DNA of 64,000 bases from Acidobacteriota bacterium (GTDB lineage: Bacteria; Acidobacteriota; Terriglobia; Acidiferrales; UBA7541): NCBI GenBank assembly GCA_003225295.1, contig QHYZ01000062.1:1-64000 (forward strand), given 5' to 3'. Position 1 is the first letter of the stretch; each line of letters starts with the position of its first letter. Shown piece by piece: positions 25,714 to 36,100 of this stretch. Below the pieces are notes generated by a model. The model was not told the origin of the DNA, searched no databases, and was given only the letters and a program-made list of their open reading frames with translations. The translations under genes were made by a program, and so were the position numbers.

Positions 25714-28242
25714 TCATTCCCTGGAGGCGTGAATCTCGACATAGTCGAGTGGCGCATGCTCTTCTCTGTCCGGAATCCCCACAATGCGAATGTCGTCCCC
25801 CGGGCGCAGCGCCAATCCAGGAATGTGCCGTCGCTTCGAAGAATCACCTCCAATTTTTGTGGCCGGGAGGGTGTCGTTGGCCATCCATTCATCCACTACC
25901 TGATCGCCCACCACGACCCGAAAATCTGAGTTGCCATTGTTCTGATCGAAGTACACGACGTCTATGTCGTACCACCCGGCGTCGCCTTCAAACCGCAAGG
26001 AAGCCGTACATCCGAGTGGCTGCGCGCATTCGACCGCTTGGCCGCCGGAAGCATTTTCTCGCGGGACGACATCCACGGCCGAGTAGCCTTGAAGCCGCAT
26101 GGCTTCAGCTTCGATGCGATCAGGATAAATACCCACACGGCGCTGCTCATCAGGTATGCCGGACATGCCAAAGAACCAGTTACAGACGGCATCCCGCCAG
26201 ACGATGGCGTGTCCCGCTTGATATTCAAGTCGTGTCAAAACGTCAGAGTAACGCTGCTCATCTATGCGGCCGCTGAGCGATTCCCATTGATGGACGTACT
26301 GCGCGGCGCGTTCCGCACCTTCGTAATGGGAGTCGTAAATGTGCTGGATCACGGTTTTGCCGGACTTCAGCACGCGCGTGTAAGGAACATGGTGGAAGAA
26401 AAGGAGCAACTCGTCCGGAGTGGATTCCGAAGACTCATACAGCTTGGCTACAGGCGGAGGATATTGCCCGACATAGCCCGTGCCGGTGGCCACGGTGCGA
26501 TCCATCCCCACCCCCTCATGGTCAGCGCGGTGCCACTGGCCCCAGCCGTTGTGCTCGGACGATTCCACTCCGGGGCCGTAGTGACTTCCGAGAATGTCCG
26601 TCAATGTTTGAGCCCCCAGCGGACCCGTGTAGCTCTCATAGACCTTCCACGAATTGACTTGCATGTCGGCAATGGTGCTTAACAGGGCCGGATCGTTTCC
26701 AAAGGTCAGCCGTGTCCATTCTTCGGCGATGGTTCTCGGACTTAGATCGGGATTCCACGCCAGGCGGCCAAACCCATAGAGATTTGCCATCGCCAGCGGG
26801 TGACCGAGCCAACTCGCATCGCTACCGACATTTGCCACGCCGACGAATCCGCCCATCGGACGACGAAACGTCTTGCCGGAGGCCAGGTCCTTTACCATTG
26901 CCCCGTCCCCGTTCAGATGCAGGTCGAAGTCCAGCACTTCTTTCCACATAGACGGGAGGAAACATAAATGTCGTTGCTGGCCGGTGTATTCCTGTGAGAT
27001 TTGCAGCTCCATCGCCACGTTCGTGCCTGGCAATCCGGCAAAGAGCGGAGAAACAGGTTCGCGGACCTGAAAGTCAATGGGCCCGTTTTTGATTTGGACA
27101 ACGACGTTGTCATCGAATTTGCCGTCTAGCGGATGGAATATATCGTAGGCGGCTCGCGCGCGATCACTCCTAGGATCTTGCCAGTTGAGATGATGGTCGT
27201 ATACAAAGGCCCGGTAGAAAACGATGCCCCCGTGGGGTTGGAGCGCGCGGGCGATCACGTTGGCGGCGTCCGCCGGTGTTCTGCCATAGGCGGACGGGCC
27301 AGGCCGACCTTCAGAGTCCGCCTTGACAACAAATCCCCCGAAGTCCGGAATCCAACGATAGATCGCGTCTACTTTCTTGCGCCACCATTGCCCGAGACGA
27401 GGATCAAGCGGATCAAAAGTATCCAGCCCTCCAACGACCTTGGGAGCGCTCAAATCAATAGCTACGGCCATCCGAATACCCCATTCGCGGAAGGTGTCAG
27501 CGATGCGAGCAAGTTGCGGCAGAAAATCTTCTTCAAGAAAGTGCGGATTCGCGTTGACATTATTGACGGAGCAGCCGTTGATCCCAATGGAAGCGAGCAA
27601 GCGTGCGTACTCGCGGACGCGCGTCAGATCGGTGCGCACCTTCCCGTTGTCGAAAAAGATGGAGCGTCCGCCGTATCCTCGCTCGATTCCACCATCGATG
27701 TTGTCCCACTGGTCCACCCAGCGTAGCCGAGCGTAGGGCTCTTGGATTTCGTCAAGGGGGGTGACCTCCGTACTTTGAGCAATCTTGCTCAATAGCGCGA
27801 ACACCCCATACAGGACGCCACGATCAGTCATTGCCGTAACGATAAGACACCCCATTCCTCGTACTTGTCCGGAGGTCAGCCAAAAACCTTCTGCACTCAA
27901 GGGATGGGGGGCGTGAAATCCTGGGACCACCGCCTGAATCGATGCCAACGTACCCAAAACAATGGCCTTCTCCCGAGGCGGGCCCTTCCCGGTGCGCAGC
28001 GTCTTTCCCAGCATGCCCTTAACGCCGCGAATGAGCTCCCCTTGCGCGGTGCCCAGCGTCGAAGAATCTCCCAGCACAACTACGGCCGCGGGAAGCGACG
28101 CGTATTTTCCCCGCGCCATCTCCCCGATTGACGCGTACCGCAGCCAGGCATCGTGGCTCGATTCACCAAGCGTGGGATTCGTATAGGCGACTGCGAATAT
28201 CACACCAGCCGAAACCAGCACGCGTAACTTCGGTGTTTTCAT
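25714..28242 (-). CDS. aguA: GH67 alpha-glucuronidase
   Basis: This 842-residue enzyme has a signal-like N-terminus ([21 protein letters not shown]) and the full GH67 catalytic TIM barrel. Expected catalytic residues are visible: Glu311 ([10 protein letters not shown]) as acid, and Asp390 ([10 protein letters not shown]) and Glu418 (QISQEYTGQ) as base pair. The spacing 390-418 equals the family value. A C-terminal domain of about 130 residues ([18 protein letters not shown]... [10 protein letters not shown]) resembles a carbohydrate-binding beta-sandwich of the CBM35 kind. GH67 enzymes release 4-O-methyl-glucuronic acid from the non-reducing end of aldouronic acids from xylan. It overlaps the upstream xylose isomerase gene by 4 bases (ATGA), so the two are translationally coupled. 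An exported form suggests periplasmic action. Confidence 0.95.
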   Translation of the reverse strand: MKTPKLRVLVSAGVIFAVAYTNPTLGESSHDAWLRYASIGEMARGKYASLPAAVVVLGDSSTLGTAQGELIRGVKGMLGKTLRTGKGPPREKAIVLGTLASIQAVVPGFHAPHPLSAEGFWLTSGQVRGMGCLIVTAMTDRGVLYGVFALLSKIAQSTEVTPLDEIQEPYARLRWVDQWDNIDGGIERGYGGRSIFFDNGKVRTDLTRVREYARLLASIGINGCSVNNVNANPHFLEEDFLPQLARIADTFREWGIRMAVAIDLSAPKVVGGLDTFDPLDPRLGQWWRKKVDAIYRWIPDFGGFVVKADSEGRPGPSAYGRTPADAANVIARALQPHGGIVFYRAFVYDHHLNWQDPRSDRARAAYDIFHPLDGKFDDNVVVQIKNGPIDFQVREPVSPLFAGLPGTNVAMELQISQEYTGQQRHLCFLPSMWKEVLDFDLHLNGDGAMVKDLASGKTFRRPMGGFVGVANVGSDASWLGHPLAMANLYGFGRLAWNPDLSPRTIAEEWTRLTFGNDPALLSTIADMQVNSWKVYESYTGPLGAQTLTDILGSHYGPGVESSEHNGWGQWHRADHEGVGMDRTVATGTGYVGQYPPPVAKLYESSESTPDELLLFFHHVPYTRVLKSGKTVIQHIYDSHYEGAERAAQYVHQWESLSGRIDEQRYSDVLTRLEYQAGHAIVWRDAVCNWFFGMSGIPDEQRRVGIYPDRIEAEAMRLQGYSAVDVVPRENASGGQAVECAQPLGCTASLRFEGDAGWYDIDVVYFDQNNGNSDFRVVVGDQVVDEWMANDTLPATKIGGDSSKRRHIPGLALRPGDDIRIVGIPDREEHAPLDYVEIHASRE

Positions 28243-29411
28243 CGCAGGCCAGCGAGAAGATCGACCGTGAGTTGGTCCAAGCGCTCGTAGGGCAAGCGTT
28301 TCTTACTGATCGCATCCTTGTCGAAAACATGGGCCAGCAGTCTTGTCGCGCTCTCTGTCGAATACGGACCTGCCTGGAAAGAGCCATTGCCCCCACCGGA
28401 GATCTCCTGGAGGATGGCATGAATCTCTTTGTCTCGGTTCCAACACGCAGCTTTCTCTTTCAGGATCAGATAGGTGCGCATGCAGCCACGCGCAAAGTCC
28501 TTCACCCCGCAGTAATCCTCGGTGCGATAGGCATGCGCATCAAAATGACGCGGTCCGTCGTACCCGACGTCTTCCAAGAATTTTACCAGCCAGAACGAGG
28601 ACTTGAAGTTCGCGGAACCAAAGCGCAAGTCCTGATCGAAACGCCCCGGCATTTGATCGTTGAGGTCGATGTGAAAAAGTTTTCCAGCTTCCCAGGCTTG
28701 CGCGACTCCGTGCATGGAATTCAAGCCCGCCATTTGCTCGTGAGCGACCTCCGGATTGACGCCCACGATCTCGGGATGATCGAGCGTGGGAATGAAGCCG
28801 AGGTAGTGGCCGGTGGTGGCCATGTAGATATCCCCGCGGGGCTCATTGGGTTTGGCTTCCAGCGCGAACCTGAACCCGTACTTTTGGTCAATGTTGTACT
28901 CGCAAAGATAGTTGACCGCGTGGCGGAGGCGCTTTACGGCCTCGTCCGCACGACGGCAGGCGTCGGTTTCGACACCCTCACGGCCGCCCCACAACACAAA
29001 AATCCTTGCGCCTAACTCCGCCCCGAGGTCCATGGCCCGCATGGTTTTTTGCAAGGCGTAGGCGCGCACCTCCGGATCGTTGGCGGTAAAAGCACCGTCA
29101 CGAAAAACGGGGTGAAAGAACAGCGAAACGGTGGCCATCGGAACGACCAGTCCGTTTTCGGCGCAGGCTCTTTTGAACTCTCGCACGATCGCGTCGCGCT
29201 CCCGAGGAGTGGCGTCGATTGGTACCAAGTCATTGTCATGAAGATTGACGCCCCAGGCTCCCACTTCGCCGAGGGTCCTAACGATTTCGATGGGAGAAAT
29301 GACCGGACGAACGAAATCGCCGAACGGATCGCGGCCCCGGTTCCCCAGCGTCCAGAGCCCGAAAGAGAACTTGTGTTCGGCTTGTGGTTCGTACTGTTCA
29401 TTGTTCTTCAT
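28239..29411 (-). CDS. xylA: Xylose isomerase
   Basis: The 390-residue protein is a class I xylose isomerase close in length to actinobacterial enzymes. Catalytic and metal residues are in place: His58 and Asp61 (NLHDND), Glu185 and Lys187 ([10 protein letters not shown]), Glu221 and His224 (PEVAHEQ), Asp249 and Asp252 (FHIDLNDQ) and Asp291 (RHFDAHAYR), plus VLWGGREG. It converts D-xylose to D-xylulose in the cytoplasm. The start at ATG 29411 has GGGAGA 5 bases upstream. The stop overlaps the start of the glucuronidase gene, forming a xylA-aguA operon for glucuronoxylan fragments. A LacI-type operator lies 320 bases upstream, between this gene and a divergent LacI regulator. Confidence 0.96.
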   Translation of the reverse strand: MKNNEQYEPQAEHKFSFGLWTLGNRGRDPFGDFVRPVISPIEIVRTLGEVGAWGVNLHDNDLVPIDATPRERDAIVREFKRACAENGLVVPMATVSLFFHPVFRDGAFTANDPEVRAYALQKTMRAMDLGAELGARIFVLWGGREGVETDACRRADEAVKRLRHAVNYLCEYNIDQKYGFRFALEAKPNEPRGDIYMATTGHYLGFIPTLDHPEIVGVNPEVAHEQMAGLNSMHGVAQAWEAGKLFHIDLNDQMPGRFDQDLRFGSANFKSSFWLVKFLEDVGYDGPRHFDAHAYRTEDYCGVKDFARGCMRTYLILKEKAACWNRDKEIHAILQEISGGGNGSFQAGPYSTESATRLLAHVFDKDAISKKRLPYERLDQLTVDLLAGLR

Positions 29412-29734
29412 GGACTTCTCCCTGGCATCAAGAGGGATGCCTCGATGACCTGAAAATGGATTTCATCGCCAGCTAGCGGCGGAGGCCAAGACTCGTTGGT
29501 CGCTCCATGATCAAGTAACGCATGCCGTCAGTGCCAACATTGTTTTCGAGACCGTAGTTTTGCATAGATTTCAGGCGCGTTATTACGGTCTCCAAACGTT
29601 AGCACCGGGAAGCGCAACTGAAGGTAGCACCAGGACGAATGAAGAGACCGCAGGACCACAGACCTGCCTAACCATGGCAACACAAAAGTGTCCTCGGTGC
29701 GACCAGAACGGAGCGAAAGGAAACGGAAATGATC

Positions 29735-29750
29735 TTAACGTGTACGTTAA
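29735..29750. promoter_or_regulatory. LacI-type operator
   Basis: TTAACGTGTACGTTAA consists of two perfect 7-base half sites (TTAACGT / ACGTTAA) around GT. The half site matches that of the 19415 palindrome. It lies between xylA (minus) and the LacI gene (plus), and a ribosome site with ATG follows at 29817. Confidence 0.65.
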
Positions 29751-29816
29751 CGGCAGTGTTATAGTACCACACGCTTTTCGAATTGCAAGGATTCCTACTC
29801 CTTCTGGAGGCGGCCA

Positions 29817-30058
29817 TGCAGTCTCTTTCTCCATGCGCATTCTTCGGTTCTTTTTCTTTTGGCCCTTGCTTGTGCCCGTGTTCTGGCGCAAAGCTGCCTT
29901 ACCCAAAAGCCCGGGACTTCACGCCGGGGATATACAAGGTCCTCCAAAACGTCAGCGCGGCTTCTTCTACGGGCTCGCATTGGATCCGTTCGTTAGCGTA
30001 CACGGTAAAACTCAAGTCCAGGGCACACCAGTGTTTGCCGTGCCCGCGGATGACGTAA
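29817..30058 (+). pseudogene. Possible remnant of a small exported protein gene
   Basis: ATG 29817 has an excellent GGAGG 5 bases upstream and lies 67 bases after the LacI operator. The direct frame gives an 80-residue cysteine-rich product without a family. In a neighbouring frame the same region encodes LALACARVLAQ, a normal signal-peptide end, so a frameshift in the T-rich run near 29840-29865 may have broken a small exported protein. This is a suggestion only. Confidence 0.25.
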
Positions 30059-30178
30059 GATGGGCTCTCCGGTGTAGTCAACGGGCTCCGGGAAAATTAG
30101 GGTGCCACGACGGCAGGGTCGTCGCGAGCTGGGCTAGTTTTCTCGAGCCATGCACCCGCGGAAGTGTGGGCAGCAAGT

Positions 30179-31279
30179 ATGACCAAACCAAGAAGCGGAA
30201 TCCACTTGATCGCCCACATGGCGAACGTCTCCATTGGAACTGTGGATCGCGCCTTGCACGGGCGCGGAGGGATAAAGGAATCCACGCGCCAGCGGATTCT
30301 GCAAGTTGCGCGACAGATCGGCTATACGCCCAATCTGGCGGCGCGTGCTTTATCGGTTGCTAAAGCCAGCGCTCGAGTTGGAGTGTGCATACCCCGGGAA
30401 ATACACTTTTTCTATGACCAGCTTTGGAGCGGAGTCCTGGATGAAGCTCGTCGCGTCGCACAGCTGGGGCTTCAGTTCCTGAATCGACCCGTTCACGCGC
30501 TCGGAGAAGGAGATACGGCGGTCTTCAAGGAACTCGTACAATGCGGCGTCGACGGAATTATTCTCACCGCAGGAAATCCCAAAGCTCTGACACCTCTCAT
30601 TGACGAAGCGGAAGCGAATGGTATTCGTGTGGTTTGCGTATCTACCGATGCCCCGGAGAGCCGTCGTTCAAGCATTGTCTGCGTGGAACCGTCATTGAAT
30701 GGCAGCCTCGCCGGTGAACTGATGGGCAAGCTCGTTCCGCGAGCTTCGAAGGTGGCGGTTGTTGCCGGCATGCTCACCGCCGAGGATCACCGCAAGAAAA
30801 CCGATGGTTTTTCGGAAGCGTTCCCGCGACACTGCACTGGCGGGAAGATCGCGGGCATCATTGAAGGGCACGAAGATGAAGATGAAAGTTTCCAAAAAAC
30901 GTTCGACCTCCTGCGCCGTGTCCCGAACCTTGCGGGTCTCTACGTAAACACTGTAAATTGCTTGCCGGTGTGCCGTGCGCTTGGAGCGCGGGGCCTGGCC
31001 GGAAAAGTAAAGCTAATAACCACGGATCTCTTCGCCGAGATGTCCCCGTACTTCCAAAAGGGCACCATTACAGCGTCGATTTACCAACAACCACATCGCC
31101 AAGGTCAGATAGCCGTCCGGGTCATGGCCGACAACCTCACCAACAAAATACACTTCCCTCCCGCTGTGCACCTGAGCCCCGGAGTAGTGATGTCGTCCAA
31201 TTTACATCTGTTCCGAGAAATGAGATCGGCGGATTCCAAACTCGATGAGCCAGGTCTGAAGAGCCGCCTCATCCTTTAG
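30179..31279 (+). CDS. LacI family transcriptional regulator
   Basis: The 366-residue protein opens with a LacI-type helix-turn-helix (GIHLIAHMANVSIGTVDRALHGR, hinge ARALSVAK) and continues with a periplasmic-binding-protein-like sensor domain (residues about 65-335; GVCIPREIHFFYDQLWSGVLDEA, DGIILTAGNPKALTPLIDEA, VAVVAGMLTAEDHRKKTDGF, GLYVNTVNCLPVCRALG). ATG 30179 aligns better with family starts than the in-frame GTG 30164. It lies divergent from xylA-aguA with an operator in between, so control of xylan or xylose use is probable. The second, perfect copy of the operator upstream of the TonB receptor at 19487 may be another target. Confidence 0.92.
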   Translation: MTKPRSGIHLIAHMANVSIGTVDRALHGRGGIKESTRQRILQVARQIGYTPNLAARALSVAKASARVGVCIPREIHFFYDQLWSGVLDEARRVAQLGLQFLNRPVHALGEGDTAVFKELVQCGVDGIILTAGNPKALTPLIDEAEANGIRVVCVSTDAPESRRSSIVCVEPSLNGSLAGELMGKLVPRASKVAVVAGMLTAEDHRKKTDGFSEAFPRHCTGGKIAGIIEGHEDEDESFQKTFDLLRRVPNLAGLYVNTVNCLPVCRALGARGLAGKVKLITTDLFAEMSPYFQKGTITASIYQQPHRQGQIAVRVMADNLTNKIHFPPAVHLSPGVVMSSNLHLFREMRSADSKLDEPGLKSRLIL

Positions 31280-31413
31280 GTGAACGTACAGCGTTAGCAA
31301 GGGAGTTTCCTCCTATTTATTTCCCGCTTGTTCGCTTTTTGCTGCGCTTGACCGCAATTAATACTACGTGGCCAGCAGCAGAGGAGTGTTGGTGACGCGG
31401 TGGACATCATTCC

Positions 31414-33072
31414 TTACCGGTGGGAAACGTTTCTCAACCCCGGCGAAATCTCGTAGGCTTTCTCGAACTCTGCGCGGGATTGCTCCTCTTTTCCTTCCTG
31501 ATGCAGCGCCAATGCAAGATTGTAGTGCGCTTCCGCATAGAGCGGCTTGAGGCGCACAGCCTCGATAAACTCCGCCTGCGCCATGCGAACATCGCCCGCC
31601 TGCAACAGTACCAGCCCGAGATTGTTGTGCGCTTCCGCGAAATTCCGGTCCCGGCGCACGAGTTCACGGAAGACATTGGCCGCGCCAGCGGTATCGTTCT
31701 CCTGGCTGAGGACCAATCCCAATTGTATCCGGGCGTCAGTGTATTGGGGATCGAGACTGATGGCTTCATGCAGCTCTCGAGCGGCTTCCTCGAGACGCCC
31801 CGTTTGCTCCAGCGCGAGGCCCAGATTGTAGTGTGCCTCCGCCAGATCAGGATCGGACATCACCGCCTGCCGGAACTCCTCGAGCGCGCGTTTGCTATCG
31901 TTCTGGCGCCAATAGAGCAGTCCGAGGCTCGAGTGGGCCTGCGCATAGTCCGGTTTCAGCTCCAGCGCTTTCTCATAGGCCGCCAAGGCACGTGCTGCAT
32001 CTTGCTTGCGCTCCCAAATTACGCCCAGATAATAATGGCCGGTCGGCAGCTCGGGACTTTGCTCGATGGAGGTCTGAAAAAGTGCCAGCGCATCGTCGAG
32101 CTTTTGCTGCTTCAGCGCTTCCACGCCCTGGAGAGTGAGATATTTCGATTGCGCCAGGCGCGCCCGGAACTCATGCAGGGCGTTCAGATCATCCAGCTCC
32201 TTTTTCGCCGCGCTGGTTTCGCCCTGAGCGCGCAAAGCGATACCCAGGCTGTAGTGCGCCTTTTCGAAATCAGGCTTCAGCTCGATGGCTCGCCGGAATG
32301 CTGCGGTCGCGCCGGCTATGTCGCCGCCGGATTTGAGCTCCATGCCCAGGTTATATTGCGCCTCTGGATCTTGGGGATCGATTTCGACAGCTTTGCGGAA
32401 CTGGGCGAAGGCGCCCGCGTGATCGCCCTGACGGCGCAGCGTCACTCCCAGCAGCGAGTGCGCCCGTGCGAACTGGGGATTAAGTCGGAGGGCGCGGCGA
32501 AACTCAGCCGCGGCGCCATCCAGATTGCCGAGCTGTCCCTCGGTCAGCCCCAACTCTAAATGCATCTCGGCAGAGGGCTTCGATTGTAGCGCCCGCCGTA
32601 GCTCGCGCTCAGCGGCCGAAGGATCGTTCTGTTGCAAATAAATGCGCGCCAGGAGGCGGCGTGCTGCGGCGTTCGCGGGATCGAGGTCTACCGCCGTGCG
32701 TAGTTCCTTGAGCGCGGCGGCCTGATCGTTCAGATCGTACAAGGTCGCGCCTAATCCGTAGTGCGCATCGGCCCACTTCGGTTTGAGCCGCAGCGTGGCT
32801 TCGAACTCTGCAGCGGCCTGTTTGGCGTCACCCTTGTATTTCAGCGTCAGCGCCAAATTGTAATGCGTATCCGGGTCGTTGGGTTTGAGGTCCAGGGCCT
32901 TGTGATAACTCGCGATGGCTTGATCCCAGGACTTGTGGCGCGAAAGCTCGATGGCCTGTTGACGGTAACTCTCGACAGTCTGCCCAAAAGAAGGTGCTGC
33001 GAGCCAGAGGCCCAGAAGTAGCAGAAACACCTTGGGCCTACACCCTGTCCGAAGTTGAGGGAATTGTTTCAT
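31414..33072 (-). CDS. Exported TPR repeat protein (large)
   Basis: The 552-residue protein has a signal peptide (KVFLLLLGLWLAAPSFG) and about fourteen TPR units covering almost the whole chain (repeated DPDTHYNLALTLKYKGDAKQ-like units; a short break near residues 290-305 with FRARLAQSKYL). It lies 62 bases after a TonB receptor gene in the same direction, separated by a hairpin at 33095. As in other places in this window a receptor is followed by a TPR protein. Its role is unknown; scaffolding of envelope complexes is likely. Confidence 0.88.
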   Translation of the reverse strand: MKQFPQLRTGCRPKVFLLLLGLWLAAPSFGQTVESYRQQAIELSRHKSWDQAIASYHKALDLKPNDPDTHYNLALTLKYKGDAKQAAAEFEATLRLKPKWADAHYGLGATLYDLNDQAAALKELRTAVDLDPANAAARRLLARIYLQQNDPSAAERELRRALQSKPSAEMHLELGLTEGQLGNLDGAAAEFRRALRLNPQFARAHSLLGVTLRRQGDHAGAFAQFRKAVEIDPQDPEAQYNLGMELKSGGDIAGATAAFRRAIELKPDFEKAHYSLGIALRAQGETSAAKKELDDLNALHEFRARLAQSKYLTLQGVEALKQQKLDDALALFQTSIEQSPELPTGHYYLGVIWERKQDAARALAAYEKALELKPDYAQAHSSLGLLYWRQNDSKRALEEFRQAVMSDPDLAEAHYNLGLALEQTGRLEEAARELHEAISLDPQYTDARIQLGLVLSQENDTAGAANVFRELVRRDRNFAEAHNNLGLVLLQAGDVRMAQAEFIEAVRLKPLYAEAHYNLALALHQEGKEEQSRAEFEKAYEISPGLRNVSHR

Positions 33073-33094
33073 TCAGGCATAAGTTAACCGGGCA

Positions 33095-33116
33095 GGACAG
33101 GCATTCCTGCCTGTCC
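33095..33116 (-). terminator. Hairpin between TonB receptor and TPR gene
   Basis: A perfect 9-bp stem (GGACAGGCA / TGCCTGTCC, loop TTCC on the plus strand) lies in the 62-base gap. There is no long T-run, so it may be a partial terminator or mRNA stabiliser. It shares the core CAGGCA-N4-TGCCTG with the hairpin at 2286. Confidence 0.55.
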
Positions 33117-33134
33117 CACTTGGCGCCGCACACT

Positions 33135-36100
33135 TTACCAGGTGAACTTCGCGCTGATTTGACCTTCGCGCAAGCCGCTACCAGTGTCTCCGAATGACCT
33201 GGTACTGGTCACTCTGCCGAACGTGTCGGTGTTGTTGAAATTGCCGTGCGGGTTGTTGAAATTAGCGTGGTTAAATAAATTGAAAAATTCCGCTCGAATT
33301 TCGAACCCCATGGCCTCTCTGATCATCGTCCTCTTAGAGATCCCGAAGTCGGTGACGTTGATTCCCGGGCCGTGGAAGAACTGGCGGTTGGCGTTGCCAA
33401 ATCCGCCGTTTGGACCACTGGCAAATGCGTCCGGTAGGAAGTAGGTGTTCGCTCCATTGGGACCATCCTTGCGGGGATTTTGGATCACGACCTTCCCCAC
33501 AATGTTGGGTACATCGGTGTTCCCACCTCCAACCAGCGAGTAATCCCCGCCCTGGCTGAGCCCGACGGGCAGACCGCCGGAGAGCCGAGTAACACCGTTC
33601 AGGCTCCAGCCTTGCGTCAAGCGCTTCGGCAGTTTGCCGAAGGCCCGCTCGAAGGGAACGGCCCAGATGTAACTCACCACGAAGTTGTGGGTGATGTCGT
33701 ATGCAGAGAGCGAGCGGCTGAGCCGGGGGTTCAAGAAGTTCACCCACTGGCCGAAGCCGGAAGAATTGTCCATCGCCTTGGAGAACGTGTAGGCCGCCAG
33801 GAAGGTAAAATCCGCGGCTTTGCGCTCCACTGTGATCTGTCCGGCGGAGTAGCTCGAATTGGCGATGTTGGCCGTGAAGCTGTTGTCCTGACTGAAGTCC
33901 GGCCCCAGATGATCACGCGTGCCGGCTATGCAGGTGCTGCCAGCTGGGGTTCCCGACGGACATGGGGTGGTAAACGCCTTAGCCGGGGCGGGCGTGCCTG
34001 GAGACAGAGTATACGTCTGGTTCTCGCCGTTGCGCCCACATGTAGGCGTGGCGCCCAATTGGTTGAGCTGCAGGCAAAGAGCGAAGTCGCCGGGATTGGC
34101 GTCGTATTGGGAGATTAGCTTGTGGCCCTGCGTTCCGACATAAGCCAGCGTCAGCACCGTCGATTTACTCAGCTCCCGCTGAATGGACAAATTGTAGTGT
34201 TCCGCATAGGGCGGCCGATTGTGAATGTCGTAGCCCGGCGAAAACGAGATGGGCAGATAAATTGAATAGTCTAGCGTTTTATTAGCCGGGCTTCCCGGCT
34301 TCGGTAACACAAACGGGAAGCGCTGGGTTTCTGACATTCCGTTAGCGACTTCCTGGAACGGCTGGTCGAAGTTGACTGGGTTCGGCGATACCCAATACAG
34401 CCCAAAGGGAGCATCTCCAACCTCGTAGAACAGGTTCAGGTCTTCGATCGACGTGTAGTAGATGCCATAAGACGCTCGGATGCTGGACTTGCCGGGGCCA
34501 CCGAAGATCTTGGCCGCAATCCCATCCTTGAAGCCGGGCGAGTAAGCTATGCCGAGCCGCGGAGAGAAGTCGTTATACCGAGTGGGAGCGAGTGTGCTCG
34601 GAATGCCCGGGTCCCCCGGCACCACCCACCCTAGCGGGGCAGTCGGGAACTGTGTGGACTGCAAGCCAGGCACGATGGTCTCAATCTTGCCCTGAGTGTC
34701 ATACCACGGCATGCTTACTTCCCAGCGTACACCGAGATTTAGCGTGACGTTCGGCTTGACCTTGTAGGTGTCCTCAGCGAACGCTCCGCCATAACGCGAC
34801 CGTGAATCTAGGAACTGCTGGCTGCACTGGTTATAGTTTTGCGCTGCGCCGAGCAGGAAGTCTGCGAAATCTGAGCCGCTTATGCTGCCATCGAAGGTGA
34901 AGTCTCCGTTTGGCGCGCACGTATTGCGCTCATTGATCTGCAGGTAGCGGAACTCACCGCCAAACTTGAGTGTGTGCCGGCCTCGCGCTTTCGAGAAAGT
35001 GTCGGAGACGTGCCAAGTGTTGTTAGGCTGAAACGTCGTCAGCGTATTCACTCCCAGGGAGAAGTTATTGAAGTATATCGGCGGCACCGTCTGTGGAAAT
35101 CCAGGAGGGCCCGAGGGGATGATGCCGAGAGTTCCTGGGCCCGTTGCGAAACCGAGATCCGAGAGTTTTGCGAAGCTACTACTTGGCTCGTCCGTGTGCG
35201 TAGCTGTCCGGAAGAAGCTCAAACGAAATTGATTCACCGCGCTTGCACCGTGAGTTTTGTTGTTACTGAGGACGACCTGCTGTGCACGGGTTACCGTGAC
35301 GCTCGAAAAGCCTGGCACGCTGGCGTCCAGCGCGTTAAAGTTATTGGAGTCGTCGAAGTGATAATAAAACGACCAGTCGCCGGTCATCTTGTTGATAAAG
35401 TCCACGCGTTGTCCGGCCTTGTCATCCTTTATCTTGTTCCTTTGGCTGGCGTCGGCGAAATTGCCATTACCATCGCCTATCGGGATGTAGGGTAGTATTT
35501 TGGTTGCCGGCAAGGAAAAGGCGGCGGACGGTATCGTAACCGTTTGTGAGACCGGGTCAGTCGGAAACACGCACTGGGTGGTGTTGGCGCAGGTTGGTGT
35601 GGAATAAGGTTCCCCATCGACGACCGTCTGACCGGTGGTGGCGGCGAGCCGTTGCGTCAGCGTATCCGCCCAATTTAATCCACACGTAGCACCGCCGGGG
35701 CAGGGTTGACTGCTCACGAGTAGTGGCTTGCCGCTGGAATCCGCAAAGTCAGCCGGGGTGAAGGTGCCACTCCGCTGGTCCGCTGTCGGCACCGTCACCG
35801 AACCCGTGCTGGCTCCCCTAACCTCTCGCGTTCCCTGATAGTCCGTGAACCAGAAGAGCTTGTTCTTCCAGAAAGGCCCTCCCACGGCGTAGCCGAACTG
35901 GTTACGCCGCAGTTCCGCTTTCGGTTGATCGATCGGGTCGAAGAAACCTCGCGCGTCGAATTTGTCGTTGCGCAAGAATTCGAACGCAGATCCATGAATG
36001 CCATTGGTGCCGGACTTGGTAATCGTGTTCATTACTGCGCCGCTGAATTTTCCGTACTCGGCATCAAAACTATTGGTGATCAGTCGGAATTCCTCCACCG

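Larger units (their letters stand above)
29412..30178. other. Divergent intergenic region between xylA and the LacI gene
   Basis: This 767-base stretch contains the LacI-type operator at 29735-29750 and, downstream of it, a possible broken gene at 29817. No other gene is supported; longer open frames crossing it have no family resemblance. Confidence 0.55.

Noticed and set aside
29560-30363. 267-residue open frame spanning the xylA-lacI gap
   Set aside because: It overlaps the LacI gene start in another frame and shows no domain; the LacI helix-turn-helix is unambiguous.
31420-32559. 379-residue open frame antisense to the large TPR gene
   Set aside because: It mirrors a repetitive TPR coding sequence, has no signal or family features, and codon use fits the minus strand.
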